DNA of 64,000 nt, from assembly GCA_034770075.1 (NCBI GenBank), contig CM068385.1, positions 50,848,746 to 50,912,745 of the forward strand, read 5' to 3'. Below the pieces are notes generated by a model that saw only the letters and a list, made by a program, of their open reading frames with translations, searched no databases and had not been told where the DNA came from. Source of the DNA: Aralia elata. Taxonomy: Eukaryota > Streptophyta > Magnoliopsida > Apiales > Araliaceae. The position numbers were made by a program, and so were the translations under genes. Shown here one piece after another: positions 11,070 through 23,480 of this stretch (position 1 is its first letter; every line of letters starts with the position of its first letter).

Positions 11070-11365
11070 TGAGTTTGTTGTGTCAACACAAGGCAAGTAT
11101 TAAATATTTAAGATGTTGCATTATCACATTTGATGCTTATTAAGGAATTGAACATTACTGTTTTGTTGTGTCACCACAAGGACGGTATTTTTCTCTTCAC
11201 ATATATGGAAGTGCTAGGTTGGACTTAACTTAGATAATTTTGATTCAGATGTGTCACCACTTGATCAAAATAATCTAAGAGGCAAAATACAAGGAGTTAC
11301 ATAGTGATGTAATTGACAATAGTTGTCTACCTATTTATTTATATATCATTTGTTGTGTCACCACA
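11070..11365. repeat. Four spaced TTGTGTCACCACAAG hairpin motifs
   Basis: TTGTTGTGTCAACACAAGG (about 11075), TTGTTGTGTCACCACAAGG (about 11164), a variant ATGTGTCACCACTTG (about 11248) and TTGTTGTGTCACCACAAGG (about 11350) lie about 75-100 bp apart. TTGTG pairs with CACAA around a short loop. All lie just before the putative gag start at 11557, in the leader where packaging or translation signals would be expected. Confidence 0.85.
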
Positions 11366-11556
11366 AGGCTATATACATTTGAAATGGGATCCTTATTCTC
11401 ACTAGCAAATCTTTAATTAGATATGCCGAACTATATAGGGAGGGTAATATAGTTTGATGAAAATAGTGAGAGATACAAATTTTAAATAAAGGCCTAATTT
11501 ATTTTGGTAATAAATGTATGTTAAAATGTTGTCTATTTCATTTACAGAATTTTACA

Positions 11557-12400
11557 ATGTCTAATTTACTATCACTGCGGAGCATATTAGATGCTAATTA
11601 ACCGGACCAAATTAAAAGGACTGGTTAAAGAATCTGAGAATAGTTCTCAAGGCTGAAAAGCTATCTTATGTCCTTAATATTCCTATCCCTGCAATGGTTG
11701 CAAACAATGCCTCTGAGGAAGAGATTGCTACTTTTAGAAAGTAGCAAGATGATGCACAGTTGGCTCAATGCATCATGCTCGCATCCATGAGTAACGAGCT
11801 TCAGCGTCAGCATGAAACTATGGATGCTCCTACTATACTCCTGTACCTTCAAGGAGTTGAATGTTGAGGAAAGTAGGACTATTAGATATCAGATATCTAA
11901 GGATCTTTTTCGATCTAGAATGACCGATGGCACTACAGTACAGACATATGTCCTAAAATGATCAATCTGATTGAACAATTGGGACAACTGGGTTTTAATG
12001 GATGGAGAGTTGATCTAAGATTTGATCTTGCAATCACTTCCGGACTCTTTCTCACAAATTGTTGTGAATTTCCACATGAATAAGCTGATATGTCAGTCTG
12101 CCTGAGTTGCTTAAACATGTTGAAAAACTGTAAAGAGTCACTTTCCAACCAAGAAAGACCAAGTCTTACTGGTAGATGATTCTTCCAGGAAGCGGAAGAG
12201 GGCCAAAGGATCTTCTTAAAAGAAGAACAATTCAAAGAAGGTAAATGGAAAGGCAAAAACAAAGGACAATAAGAAAAAGACTGATGCAGATAGCAAAGGA
12301 GTTTGCTTCCACTGCAATAAGCCTGGATACTAGAAAGTAAACTGTAAGGAGAATCTTACAGAGGCTAACCAGAAGAAGCTTAAGGAAGCTTCGGTTACAA
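11557..12400 (+). pseudogene. gag: COP-2 gag
   Basis: The likely start is ATG at 11557 (MSNLLSLRSILDAN), followed by the copia gag core: LRIVLKAEKLSYVL, then a block ending MLASMSNELQRQHETMDAPT, IRYQISKDLFRSRMTDGT, LQSLPDSFSQIVVNFHMNKL. A nucleocapsid zinc knuckle lies near 12304-12345, CFHCNKPGY followed by NC, but its His reads Tyr and a stop stands where Trp is usual. Gag forms the virus-like particle and binds RNA. There is a frameshift soon after the start (a stop after about 15 codons), several more stops, and at least three frame changes. I place the end near 12400 by homology only. Confidence 0.85.
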
Positions 12401-13440
12401 ATACAGGTTTGTTCATGATTAAAAATAAATCTTTCTGTTAGTCAAGGTTCTACTTGGGTATTGGATACCAGCTGTAGTTCTAACGTATACAATCTAATGC
12501 AGAGACTAAGCAAAAGTAGAAAGCTAAACAAAGAGTAAGTAATCTTATGTGTGGGAATGGAGCAAAGGTTGCTGCATTAACCATAGGAACTTATAGTTTA
12601 GCATTGCCTACGGGCAAGTCTATTAAGTTAATAAGTTATTATTATGTTCCAGTTCTCATTAGAAACATTAGAACTTTCGTTGTTGGACAAGGAAGGTTCT
12701 GGTATTATATCTAAGAACAATTGTTGTTCTATTTATAATGATAATGTTTTGTTTGAAACTAGAAGAATACTTGATAAACTTTGTATACTTGACTTATATG
12801 AAAAACATTTTGCAAATTGAATAAACTAATAAAAGAAAAGGAGATGGTCATTCAAAGAGTTGAATGTGTGTATTTGATGAAATACAAGTCTGAATCATTT
12901 GAAAGGTTCAAAGAATTCAGAAGTAAAACATATTGACAAAGTATTAAGATTCTTTGATCAGATCGAGGAAAGAATACTTGTGCAATGAGTTTCTAGATCA
13001 TCTCAAAATGGTATTTTCTCATAATTGACACCTCCTGATACGTAATAATTGATTGGTGTATCTAAAAAGAGAAATTGTACCTTGTTGGACATGGTGTAGT
13101 CCATAATGATTTTTACCGACATTCTAGTATCCATCTGGGGTTATGCCCTAGAAACGGCTGCATATCTACAAAAATAAGGTAACCTCAAAAAATCTGAGCC
13201 CAAGACTCCATAAAGGTTATGGATAGAAAGGATTCTTACTCTTAAATATGTTAAGATAAGGGGTTGTCCAGCTTATGTGAAAAGGTTTCAAAGATAAGTT
13301 TGGGACAAAATCTGATAAGTGCAGACTTGTGGGATATCCTAAAGAAAGTTTAGGGTATTATTACTATAATCCTACACGCTACCTTCTTAGATAAATGTGT
13401 TTATCATTGAAGGAGCTAGTGGGAGGGTAATAGATCTTGA
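12401..13440 (+). pseudogene. COP-2 protease and integrase region
   Basis: The protease is recognised from WVLDTSCSSNVYNLMQ at 12455 onward. The active site Asp-Thr is kept but the following Gly or Ser position reads Ser-Cys. The block IISKNNCCSIYNDNVLF (near 12700) is the usual end of protease. Integrase remnants follow: CVYLMKYKSESFERFKEF, SDRGKN near 12960 (second catalytic Asp block, shifted in frame) and CEKV/GYYYYNP near 13280-13370. Stops and frameshifts are dense, so no active enzyme can be made. Confidence 0.75.
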
Positions 13441-14470
13441 AGGAATTCAAGAACCACAAAGCACTTTAAGTCAAACCGAGGAACCTGTAGATAGACCTAT
13501 TGTACCACAACCGAATCGTAAATCTGGAAGAGTACCGAAGATATCCTGGGGTATGCATTCATCATAGAGGATGATGATGAGGTACACATCATAGAGGATG
13601 ATGATCCAATTTTATACGATGAGGCTATGAGTAGTAGACACTCAGAGAAATGGCAGATTGCTATGAAATCCGAAATGGACTCCATGTATGAGAACCAAGT
13701 ATAGACTCTGGTTACTCCACAAAAGGGCATAATGCCTAGAGGGTGAATATGGGTCTTTAAGAGAAGGACTAGGGCAAATGGCAAGGTGGAGACCTATAAG
13801 ACCAGACCTGTTTAAAAGGTTTTTCAAGTCAAGGAGTTGACTGTGATAAAACCTTATTACCGGGTAATGCTCAAGTCTATTTGGATTTTGCTTGTAATTG
13901 CAGCTTATTACGAAATCTGGCAAAATGGATGTGGAGACACTCTTCCTCAATGAAGACTTGAGGAGAATGTATGTATGATACAACCAGAGGAATTTGTTTC
14001 AAAGGTTGAAGCAAATCGTGTTTTAAGCTACAATGATCCATTGATAGATTGAAGCAAGCTTCTCAAAGATGGAACATTCGTTTTGATGAGACAATCAAAA
14101 GAGTTTGATTTTATCAAAAACAAGAATGAACCTAGTGTGTACAAAAGGGTCAGTGGGAGCACTGTGACATTTCTAGTATTATATGTTGATATACTACTGA
14201 TAAGGAATAACACACCAATGCTACAATCAGTAAAGATAAAATTATCTAAACATTCCTCCATGAATGACTTGGGAGGAGCATCCTATAAATTGGGGATATA
14301 AATCTATATAGATAGATTTAAAAGGATGTTCGGCTTGACCCAAGGAACGTATATTCATTTGATGCTAAAGGCGTTTAACATGGCAAACTCCAAGAGAGGT
14401 CTCATGATGATGAGCCATGGAGTGTATCTCTCTAAAATTTTCTCCAATTAAAAGAGAGATCGTATGAGTT
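13441..14470 (+). pseudogene. rt: COP-2 reverse transcriptase
   Basis: Copia RT blocks are present in order: EKWQIAMKSEMDSMYEN-like text near 13645, LPGNAQVYLDFACN, then an open stretch from 14083 reading SGSTVTFLVLYVDILLI and MNDLGGASYKLGI, and after it MANSKRG and MSHGVYLS. The catalytic signature YVDD reads YVDI: one codon is missing, so the second catalytic Asp is gone. Many stops occur before 14083. The homology is clear and the loss of function is clear. Confidence 0.88.
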
Positions 14471-15037
14471 ACTATCATGTATGCAATGAATATACAAGGA
14501 TTGATGTTGATCAATCATATTCTGGAGAAGATTACTGCAAGACAGTGAAAAATATCTTTAAGTACCTAACCAGTATTAAGGATGTGATCATGATTCATGG
14601 TAGGTCTGAATTAAAACTAGAGGGCTGAACAGACTCAAGTTTTTTAGACTAACCAAGACGATAACAAATCCACTTTAGGGTAAATAGTTACCTCAAAAGA
14701 TGGTGCAGTGAATTGGAAAGGTTCCAAATAGCAAAGAGTTGCTGGTTTAGTGACAAAGACAAAGTATATAGCTGTAAATAAAGCTGCAAGTTGATTGTTT
14801 GGATGAAAAGTTCATTACAGAACTAGAAATAGTTCCTAAGTCTCATCTTGGATTCAAACAAGTGTTGCGGCACTTTCATTTGATTAGTGGAATCATTGAA
14901 AGAGGAAAAGTCACTATAGAGATAGTGGACTCTTGAGAACAGCATTGCATATCCATCTACTGAAGCTTTATCCAAACAACAGGATGATCGTCACTTAGAG
15001 AAGAAGGGTATTAGATACCATGGCGATTGGCTTTAGT
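14471..15037 (+). pseudogene. rnh: COP-2 RNase H
   Basis: Remnants of copia RNase H: a SYHVCNEYTRI-like block near 14470, GAVNWKGSK near 14703, then AGLVTKTKYIAVNKAAS (in place of STTEAEYIA) and, near the end, RHYRDSGL- and LSK-like text up to 15037. Several stops interrupt. The domain ends just before the polypurine tract. Confidence 0.75.
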
Positions 15038-15050
15038 GCAAGTGGGAGAT
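15038..15050 (+). other. COP-2 polypurine tract
   Basis: GCAAGTGGGAGAT lies immediately before the TGAAAG start of the 3' LTR. AAGTGGGAGA is the usual plus-strand primer form of plant copia elements. Confidence 0.9.
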
Positions 15051-15336
15051 TGAAAGTAGTATGCACACAAGCCAATCATATTTGATATGATGTAGCATAT
15101 ACTTTGTAATCTTATTCGGTTATTAAAGGCATTTTACATTATCTACATAGTGCTATTATATTAAATGTGATAAACCCATAGTTTTGAGTAATGCTTTTAG
15201 AATCATGATGGGGATCATGCTAATGAGATCTAAATTCTAGATAGCTCAAAAACTAAAATTGTTCCTAATCGATGGATTACTAAAAAGGGGATTAGTGAAT
15301 CCAGATAGATTAGTATATACGTTGCTTGCTCTTATG

Positions 15337-15341
15337 AAGAG
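15337..15341. other. Target site duplication of TAT-solo (AAGAG)
   Basis: AAGAG occurs at 15337-15341 and again at 17389-17393. The uninterrupted 5' LTR has a single copy in ATGAAGAGGATG, near 8037. Confidence 0.96.
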
Positions 15342-17388
15342 TGTCGACGCCGGGTTTTCTTCTCGTGTGTCCTTTTCCAATTTTTTCCTTTTTTATTAGA
15401 TGATTCTTTGGAAAAGGTCGGCATTTATGTCGACGGGGTTTTGAAAGATCGTTTTTTATGATGAGCCAATTAACCAGAGTCGCCAGTTGGTATATTTGAA
15501 ATTGATGTACCAACTCATCCGAGTTTTCGTTTTTTTATAAATCGCTGGCTCATATGTGACTCTGAATTAATTGGTCTGCGAATCGAGATTCATAGAGTTC
15601 GGGGGCTTGCTTAAGTGAGGGGAAGGTGTTAGGCACCCCTCGACTTCCGTGAAACACGGTTACCGCAATCTTGATACTTTCCTATCCTTTGATTCATGAA
15701 ATGTGTATACGTACGGGTGTGTGTGTGTGCTTATGTGAATATTGTGGTGAGGTGAAACATTTGGCTTTTATGAAAAATCGTGTTTTATTTCGGGAATGTT
15801 TAGAACGTCGTTTCCATTAATACGAGAGAGCTCCTTTGTTCGTGCGAAAGGTTGGATTTTATTTGTCAAAAGCTATGAGATTTTATTAGGCGTTTGTTTT
15901 GGCAAAACAAGAAATCTTTTAAACCTTTGTCAAAATAGGAATCGAAATCTATACATTGCTTTCATAAAATGATGGGCAATTTCTAGGATATCTTTAACCC
16001 TATGCACAAAAGTCTAATAAAACATTTCGTTCATTCATAAAAGCCATTTTTGGTGATGGTTGAAAATGATTTCCTTCGGCCTTCTCGTTTAGTAGGAATC
16101 GACATTTATTAACACTTCCGATTTTTAACCTCGTGACTTTAATAACCTAGCTTGTTTGATTTTAATAAAACAAACCTTCATCGTTTAATCCTTGAAATCA
16201 TTTTTTGTGTCACAAAATTTAATCAAGCATAAACACGCGTCGGGGCTATTCATGGGCATGTAAGCCATCAAAACATCCCCGAACGCCAACAATCACATGC
16301 TCCACTAATACGGGGCCTTAAATCCGATTCTCGCCTTAACGTCGTTTTAAGGCCCGATGATTACATGTTACAAAAAACGAGCACCTTGAATCTATTACAT
16401 GCATCAAAAAGTCCATCATCGGATTTGGATCACGGGGTCGCATACCTAGGCTCACACGAGATTATTACATACCCACAAAATGAATACTACATAACTAACC
16501 AATACGGGTTTGCCTAACACACCATGATAATCGAAATTGACAATCTAAATAAATTACACCCAATAAATTATCATAAACAAACTAGAAATTTAACCAATTG
16601 GATATCCTCGGGTTATTAGGAGGAAATTTCGTTCCAATGGAACCCTCACTAATAATCCCTAATCCATTATCCCACCATAAATTTCATGATAACTACATTT
16701 AATTCAACCAAATGATATGATATAAATTGCTAGAACAAATAGGAATTTTCACCTTGTAAATGATCTCAAATGGATGTGAACTTGTGTATTTGAATAGGAT
16801 AAGGAGTGTATTTGATACAATCAAAATCAAAAGAATTAAATTCTCTCTTTTTTTCTCTCTTTTCTTCCTATTTTTGTTGCAAAATTGGCTATTCTTTCCT
16901 CTATTTCCGTGCTTGGCTGCTGCTGAAACCTTTCTTCTTCCCAATTTGCTGAACTCCCTGTATGCTACACGAAGCTGAGTTAAAATAGGCTGGCTGGCCG
17001 CCTGCCTTCCACTCACCCCGATTTCGAGTTCCGTGTTTCGAGCTCCGTGTTTTCAAAAGGCGCACTACTTGGCCGCAGATCAATCCGCGGCTGGACGGTT
17101 TGACTTTCTCGTTTTCCGTGCCACGCCTCGATTTTCGTGCCGTAACGTCGGTTTTCGCTGACAGGCTCGTATTCGGCAGTCTGAGAATTTCCGGGAGACG
17201 TGCCACCTCATTCGGGGATGTTTGTCTCGGATGGCCTTATTGTCACGTCAGCTTTGATCGCCAATCACTGCGGTGGTGTCGGGCGCTCGCACTTGGGCCC
17301 AACCCCTTGCTCCCGCAAGCCGGTTCAATTGACGATTTTGCCCTCCTGTCATGGTTAGTACAGGGAATGCAAAAATTGGGTGTCTACA
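15342..17388 (-). mobile_element. TAT-solo: lone Tat/Ogre-type LTR
   Basis: It is 2047 bp, starts TGTCGACGCCGGG and ends GGGTGTCTACA on the + strand, so it lies in the minus orientation. In reverse complement it aligns over its whole length with the LTRs of TAT-1. Shared landmarks are the TGTAGACACC start, the palindrome around GATCAATCCGCGG near 17077, the block GGCTTACATGCC (reverse complement near 16256) and the CCCGGCGTCGACA end. A 5-bp target duplication flanks it directly, so it is a solo LTR left by recombination between the two LTRs of a full element. Confidence 0.95.
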
Positions 17389-18920
17389 AAGAGGATGATT
17401 GATTTCATAATCATTTGTGTGGAGACACTAAAGCAAGTATATAGGTACTTATTAGAGAATAAGTTCACTGAACGTGGCTCGCTAAGGAATACCTAATGAA
17501 GTTTTACTCGCCTGTCAATAGGAATTCCTCTAGTGATAGTAGTACAAGTGATCCTTGGACTTGAGATCATCATAGTATCTTGTGTGTGATGAGTTATACT
17601 TTGACATGTCCCTTAAGACCTTTAGGGTATATCAAAGGGTATGGTTGGGTATAATAAATTATACATGGAGATAGGTGAATGATCAACAAAGAATCTACCA
17701 CTTCTAGTAAAAGGAGAGAATGTCCTATGTGATTCGATAAATGACGATTCAGAAGTCTTTGGCCAAAGCATAATGAAATTAGAAAGGAGTTTCTAATTTG
17801 CATTATCAGAGTTGTGCATTTGAGAATCGAAATACATATAATTAAATAAAATAAGACTTGACAGTAATTCCATGTCTTATATTTAATTGAGACATTGTAT
17901 GGTGGAAGGATTGAATTGTATGGTAACTATTCACTGAAAAGTTCTTTTGTGATTAATGTTGAAATCTATATTATCTGGAAAGTCGTTGATCGCTAAGGGG
18001 GCTTACCCTTATTGTAGAATAAATATTATTTATTTAAATAAATTAAATAGTTTAATTTATTTATTTAAATAAAATTAGAATTGTTCTAATTGATTTATTC
18101 ACAACCGGTTTAATATGGGGAACCTAAAGGGTCACACCGCAAAAGAAAAATATTTATTTAAGAAGTAAACGGCATAATCGTAATAATAAGTTAAGTGTAT
18201 TTAATTTAATCTATGGAGATAGAATAAATTAAATAGCTTAATATTTATTATTTTAAAAATATTAAATATAAAATTAATAAGAGGAGTCTTATTATTATTA
18301 TTATTATTATTACTATTACTATTATTTAATTCCTAATAGGGATTGAGAATTAATTAATAGAAGTACCCTCTCATGAATTCCTAATTGGATTAGGAGTTCA
18401 ATTAATTAAAGGAGTTCAATTAAAATAAAAACCCTAATCCTAAATAGTTTAGGAGGGTTCCCTATATCTATAAATAAGAGGAGTCTTATCATGATTTAGG
18501 GTTAGACAGTTACACACTCTTCTATAAGAATTGGAGAGAGAGAGAGAGTACTTACAATTTCTATAGAGATAAAAACTTGAGTTTTGCCAACACCCATCTT
18601 CTTGAACAACTATTATTCCTTGGTGGATCACCTCTAGAGGCCAAACACTTGGGTGGCTAACGTTGATCAAAGGAAGGAATTTAATCGGTGGAATTCAAGG
18701 AGAACGCGAAGGATTTAGAGGTGAACTTGTACCTGTGGAAGCATGGTTCTACAAGAGTATGATTCTCATACTTTATCTCTTTCGTTTAATTGATAATTGA
18801 GCACATGGATGATCATGGTGATGGTTTGTATGAAAAATTTTAAAATCCGTTTTATCGCGCTTCCGCACTATTTATGTAATTTGATTGCATGTTCACGCTA
18901 TATATAAACCTAACACGTTA

Positions 18921-19460
18921 AACTTCATTGTGTACTCTGCTACCGACATATCATCTTGCTTCAGTTCCAAGAATTTTATCTCCATACTTGCCTGCGTGCT
19001 TTCTGGAAAGTAATTTTTCTAACAACAGCTCCTTAAAACGAGTCCACGCAGTTGTGCCTTCCCCAGCTCGGCTTCTATTCGCCTTCCATCAGTAATTTGC
19101 CTCACCCTTCCTCATGAAAGTGGCAAACAAAGTCTTATGTTCCTCGGTCACTCTTGATACCTTGAAAACTTTCTCCATTTCTTCTACCCATGTATGGGCT
19201 TCACTCAAATCCGTATTCCCACGAAACTCCGATGGTCCTACTAATTTGAAATCCGTAAAGTTCGCCCTGTGACTTCCTGGCTGAACAACCGCATCGGCTG
19301 GTCTACCTTGCAACGCATTCCTCTAACAAGTTCGGAAAAGTCCTCTTGGGGTCAGTCTGACCCTCCTCGTTATTCGTTGACTCTTCCACCCTAGTGTATC
19401 GGGTTGTCTCCTTAATGGCATTGTTTGTTCTAAACAAAACCTTACATAAATCCCTCGTGT
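18921..19460 (-). pseudogene. gag: CHR-2 gag, N-terminal part
   Basis: On the minus strand, gag of the Tekay type is read: HRANFTDFKLVGPSEFRGN, a block with EAHTWVEEMEKVFKVSRVTE, then FATFMRKGEANY and, after a frame break near 19085, RFKELLLEKYFPES and DMSVAEYTMKFNE. The frame then jumps across COP-2 to LARFAPHQVD at 7741. The residues upstream of 19313 are a variable N-terminal region. The start codon is uncertain. Gag forms the particle in which the element RNA is copied. Confidence 0.88.
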
Positions 19461-20643
19461 GTTACACACCCTACAACATTCTATTGATGTCATCATTTAG
19501 GAGTCAAAGCACAAATTGATCACAATCAAACATGTAATAATAATACCACATTTATATTCATACACCCCTTAGTGTGTCGCACACTTATAATTCCGGCATA
19601 TTCCTATAAATGTTAACTATCCTATTAAGACACGAAAGATGGGATTAACAAGAACTACATTCCCCCAGATCTGAAAAGTGGGGATATATCATCATCATAT
19701 CACCTCAAGGCACCTTTAATAAATACTAATAAGCTTATCTTAGTACCTCATACTACTTACATCATATAGCATTCCTACTATCCACTTATCCCTCTGTTAC
19801 GAACAGCAAGATGGGATTCACATAACTACTCCACAACTTACACAAATTTGGGACTTACAACAGATATATTGCTAGCTGTACAAAAACTGAGATTCACATT
19901 TCTTACACGCATAGATATACCTATACATATACATTGCTTATTAGCGCAGGTGTTCGTCAACGATGAAAGCCGCTGAACTTAAGACTCGAGTTGAGAAAGA
20001 GATTGACTACTATTCTTCATTCATTACGACTCACAAAGGTCTTATAACTCTCAGACTTAACCTTTCTTTCTTTCATTTCCTCCATCTATTCCTTATATCG
20101 GGCTCTAATTGATCCTCCTTAGGGATTTCCATTATCTCATCATCCAGTTCCATCTCTACATATTTTTTTCCAGATCAGACACTAGATCTACCCTTGGTTT
20201 CAATTTTCTTATAATCTCTTAGTTGTCTCTCCTTTCTAATCATCAAAACAAATCTAAATTGCCTCAGTCATCTCTTCAAAAAATTTGCATATAAACATCT
20301 TTTTAATATTAATTACTCTCAACTTTTGCTTAACAACTCTTTATGAGTCCATTACCTTTGTCTCACCTGGCATTCCACAATAAAGCTTAATAACTTAACT
20401 AACACCTCAGAATATCGATATATTCATTATTTTACCAAATCAATCATTTCCTTCTTGCAAACCTTAAACCAAAACGGATTCTAAGATATCCTTTTTTTTT
20501 CATCACAAAGAACTCCATATAACATCACTCTAATATCTTATCTAATAAATAGCCACAAAATTAATCAATAGCATCAAAATGATTAATCTAATTACCTTGA
20601 ATATCTATAACTCTAGTTTTGCAAATGGATCGCCCATACTTAA
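19461..20643 (-). other. CHR-2 leader and start of gag, in reverse complement
   Basis: This sequence has no open frame. In reverse complement it aligns with 25130-26450 of CHR-3: the shared block with GGAATGCCAGGTGAG, the GTTAAGCAAAAGTTGAGAG block, and TTATAGATATTC. It is therefore the internal leader and early gag of CHR-2. It is cut at 20643 by the LTR of CHR-3. The primer site and 5' LTR of CHR-2 should lie beyond CHR-3 and are not present, probably lost in the gap. Confidence 0.8.
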
Positions 20644-20765
20644 TGTAGTGCCCGTGAATTCTAAACGTCATTATTAATTAAATATATAAATTAAATTTTT
20701 AATAAGTTAGTTTGTATGCTTATTTGAACCTTTTGTGTGCATTGGTAGCCTACATGACTAGGTGA

Positions 20766-21366
20766 TGAATTATTTTAAGTTGAGTAAAGGGGGTCACTAA
20801 TAGTATAGTTAAATTAGTGAACAAGCCTTAAGGTTTAATATCAATTAAATTGATAAAGTAGTTACTAATTAATCATGCAAGTAAATTGAATATACTTAGT
20901 ATATTGAATTGAGTAAATTAATTAATAAAAGTATTAATTAATGAGAATATTGTTCACATTGAATAATAAAATTTAAATAGTTCAATTAGTAATCAATTTA
21001 TTCTAATTGATTTAGCTTATTTAATTAAGGAACTAAGGTCCAATTATTTATTCGATCATGGGTGATGAAATTGTTTTAAGTTGAGCTAAAGGGGGTCACT
21101 AATAGTATAGTTAAATTAGTGGAACAAGCCCTAAGGTTTAATTATCAATTAAATTGATAAAGTTGTTACTAATTAATCATGCAAGTAAATTGAATATAGT
21201 TAATATATTGGAATTGAGTAGATTAATTATAATAAAAGTATTAATTAATGAGAATATTGTCACATTGAATAATAAAATTTAATAGTTCAATTAGTAAATC
21301 AATTTCTAATTGATTAGCTTATTTAATTAAGGAACTAAGACCAATTATTTATTTGAATCATGGGTG
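20766..21366. repeat. 300-bp tandem duplication inside the CHR-3 LTR
   Basis: Copy one begins with TTTTAAGTTGAGTAAAGGGG near 20771 and copy two with TTTTAAGTTGAGCTAAAGGG near 21073. Both run through CACTAATAGTATAG, ACTAATTAATCATGCAAG and GATTAGCTTATTTAATTAAG to a shared ATCATGGGTG end. The same double copy is in the 3' LTR (about 31230-31540 and 31545-31850), so it existed before this insertion. Confidence 0.92.
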
Positions 21367-23199
21367 TAGTAATTAATAGTGTGGCAAATTAATTAATCAA
21401 TCATTGGGTTAAATTAAATGACCCAATATTACATTAAATAGATTTGAATTTTATTAGCCTAATTAGGTTACAAGTTAAAGAGATATGTGGTAAGTAATTA
21501 AATTTCATAAGATTGGAAATAGAAAACCCTAAATAAAACAAATTAGGGTAATACATATTAAAATTGTTAAACTATGTTTATTACCTATTAAGCCCTATTA
21601 AGCCTTTTAAGGCATGAAATTATGTCAATCAACTTGCTTTATTTGGTAACTCTTACACAAAGGACAAGGTTGTCAAGCTCCCATTGGTGGAAAATCTAAT
21701 TAGCACACTTAAAGATAAGATTAAGGCTAAATGAAAGGGATAAGGTGAACTCTTATATCCAATGGTAAGAAAGATGTGGGGGATAATAGGCATGAATTCT
21801 AATTTAGCATTATACTTGCAAGTATTCTATCCTTTCATTTCATTTCAAGTTCATTTCTTCTTTTCATCCCCTTCTTTCATTTCTCCCAAGCAAGAACACA
21901 AAGTGAGAGCTTAGAGAGAAAAAAGAGAGTGAGATTAGCATAGTTTCATGCATCCCAAGTTCATCACATACTTTGGTAGATCAAGGAGAGTAGCTACAAG
22001 ATCAAGGTGAAACCCTAAATCATTTTCTTCTTTCTTACTTTGTTTTATTTTCATAGTTTTTGAGAGAATTTTGTTCTAAGACTCAAGAATCATTAGATCT
22101 TCATGCTTTATGTATAGATCTAATCCTCTTTGAGTGTTAGAATGGAGATTCAAATGAAGAAAAGGAACTTATGTTCTTAAAGGGTAAAAAAAACCCTTAG
22201 CTTTTCTTCACTTGGATCAACACCCATAACTTGAGATCTACAACTTGGATTTGTGATCCGTTAAAGGGGGGTGCTAGAGATACATGAGTTAGCTAGTAAA
22301 CTCAAGTGGTAGAACACAAATCCAATAATTTTTTGAAGTCTTGGGGGCTATTTTCCCAAAACAGTCCAGCTATAAAAAAAACTTAAAAGCTTTAAAAACC
22401 CTAAAAGCTTATTGTCCTCATTTTTCCAAAGGTTGTTTCGGCCAGTTATAAATCTTTTAAAAAATCTGGGAAAAATCATAGAGGTACCTTAAGAAGTTAT
22501 CTACAAGTAGGAAAAAGAAACGAACACGTTTTTGATGTGTAGTTTTTTGTGTAATGGCTTTTACCGTTGAAGGACTCCTAAATATTTATTACCTGGATTT
22601 ATCACTGTGTGTATACCTTGAAAACATATATGAAATCTTTACAGTATGTTTATGTATATTTATGAGAGTGTACCCCTGAAAAATTTTAGAATTTTCGGAG
22701 CAAAACTCGATTTATGAAAAAATGAACAAGATTCGGAGGTTTTGGGTACTTTTAAAAATATAGTAAATCACTTTCTAAAATTCCAGGGAAAATTGGTGGA
22801 TCATTGTTGGATCCAATATACTCATCCCAGATCCAGGAGAATAATAATTTTTCTAGAGCCTATTGCTATATTTTCATAATTTGTTAATAGTTATGGTTAA
22901 AAAGAAAAATAAATGGTTTAAATGGATGTCATAAATAAGGAAATGTGTATTTTTAAGGCTTGTGATACTCCTTAATATTATAAATTACTAACTATTGAGG
23001 GGTATATTTGGGTAATATTTTAAATGAGAAATAATATTATATGGAAAAACCTTTTTAATGGGTAGTTAAAGGAGTTGTTTAATAAAGGGTCAAAAAACAA
23101 TTAGGATAAATTGTTTATTCGACTATAATAACTTATTAAAAATTATTACTATGATATTTGTAATATAAGAATTCGATTATTTTTTTAGTAAACCAAATA

Positions 23200-23480
23200 A
23201 GAAATATTAAGGTTAAAACTTCAATGGAAATATTATTGAAATGGGTAAATAATATTTTGTATTTAAAGCATTAATAAATGATTAAGATGTTATTAAAATG
23301 GCTAATAATATTTAGGATTAAAATATTATTAATGATTATATGAGAATTAACATATATTATTAAGAGATTAATAATAATTAGATTAAAGTTATTATTGGTT
23401 GATGATTAAAATATTAATAAGATTGTTAATAACATTAGTAAACGAATAAAAGTGTTATTTAGTGGACTATATAATACCAA
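23200..23480. repeat. Degenerate AT-rich repeat in the CHR-3 LTR
   Basis: Near-repeats of ATTAAAATATTATTAATGATTA-like text of about 30-55 bp follow one another (near 23270, 23315, 23370 and 23405). The 3' LTR has the counterpart at about 33820-34080. Confidence 0.7.

Larger units (their letters stand above)
7747..18915 (+). mobile_element. COP-2: complete Ty1/copia element, with a nested solo LTR
   Basis: The boundaries are set by two matching LTRs (TGAAAG...CCTAACA), a 5-bp target duplication CGTTA and a primer site. The internal region is gag, protease, integrase, RT and RNase H in copia order (integrase before RT), all interrupted by stops and frameshifts. It sits in the gag gene of CHR-2 in the opposite direction. 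Its 3' LTR carries TAT-solo. Without that insertion the element is about 9.1 kb. I do not assign a copia lineage with confidence. Confidence 0.95.
15051..18915 (+). mobile_element. COP-2 3' LTR, split by a nested solo LTR
   Basis: The LTR is in two parts, 15051-15341 and 17394-18915, once the inserted Tat LTR (15342-17388) and the second copy of its 5-bp target duplication (17389-17393) are removed. That leaves 1813 bp against 1807 bp in the 5' LTR. It ends CCTAACA, followed by CGTTA. Confidence 0.95.
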
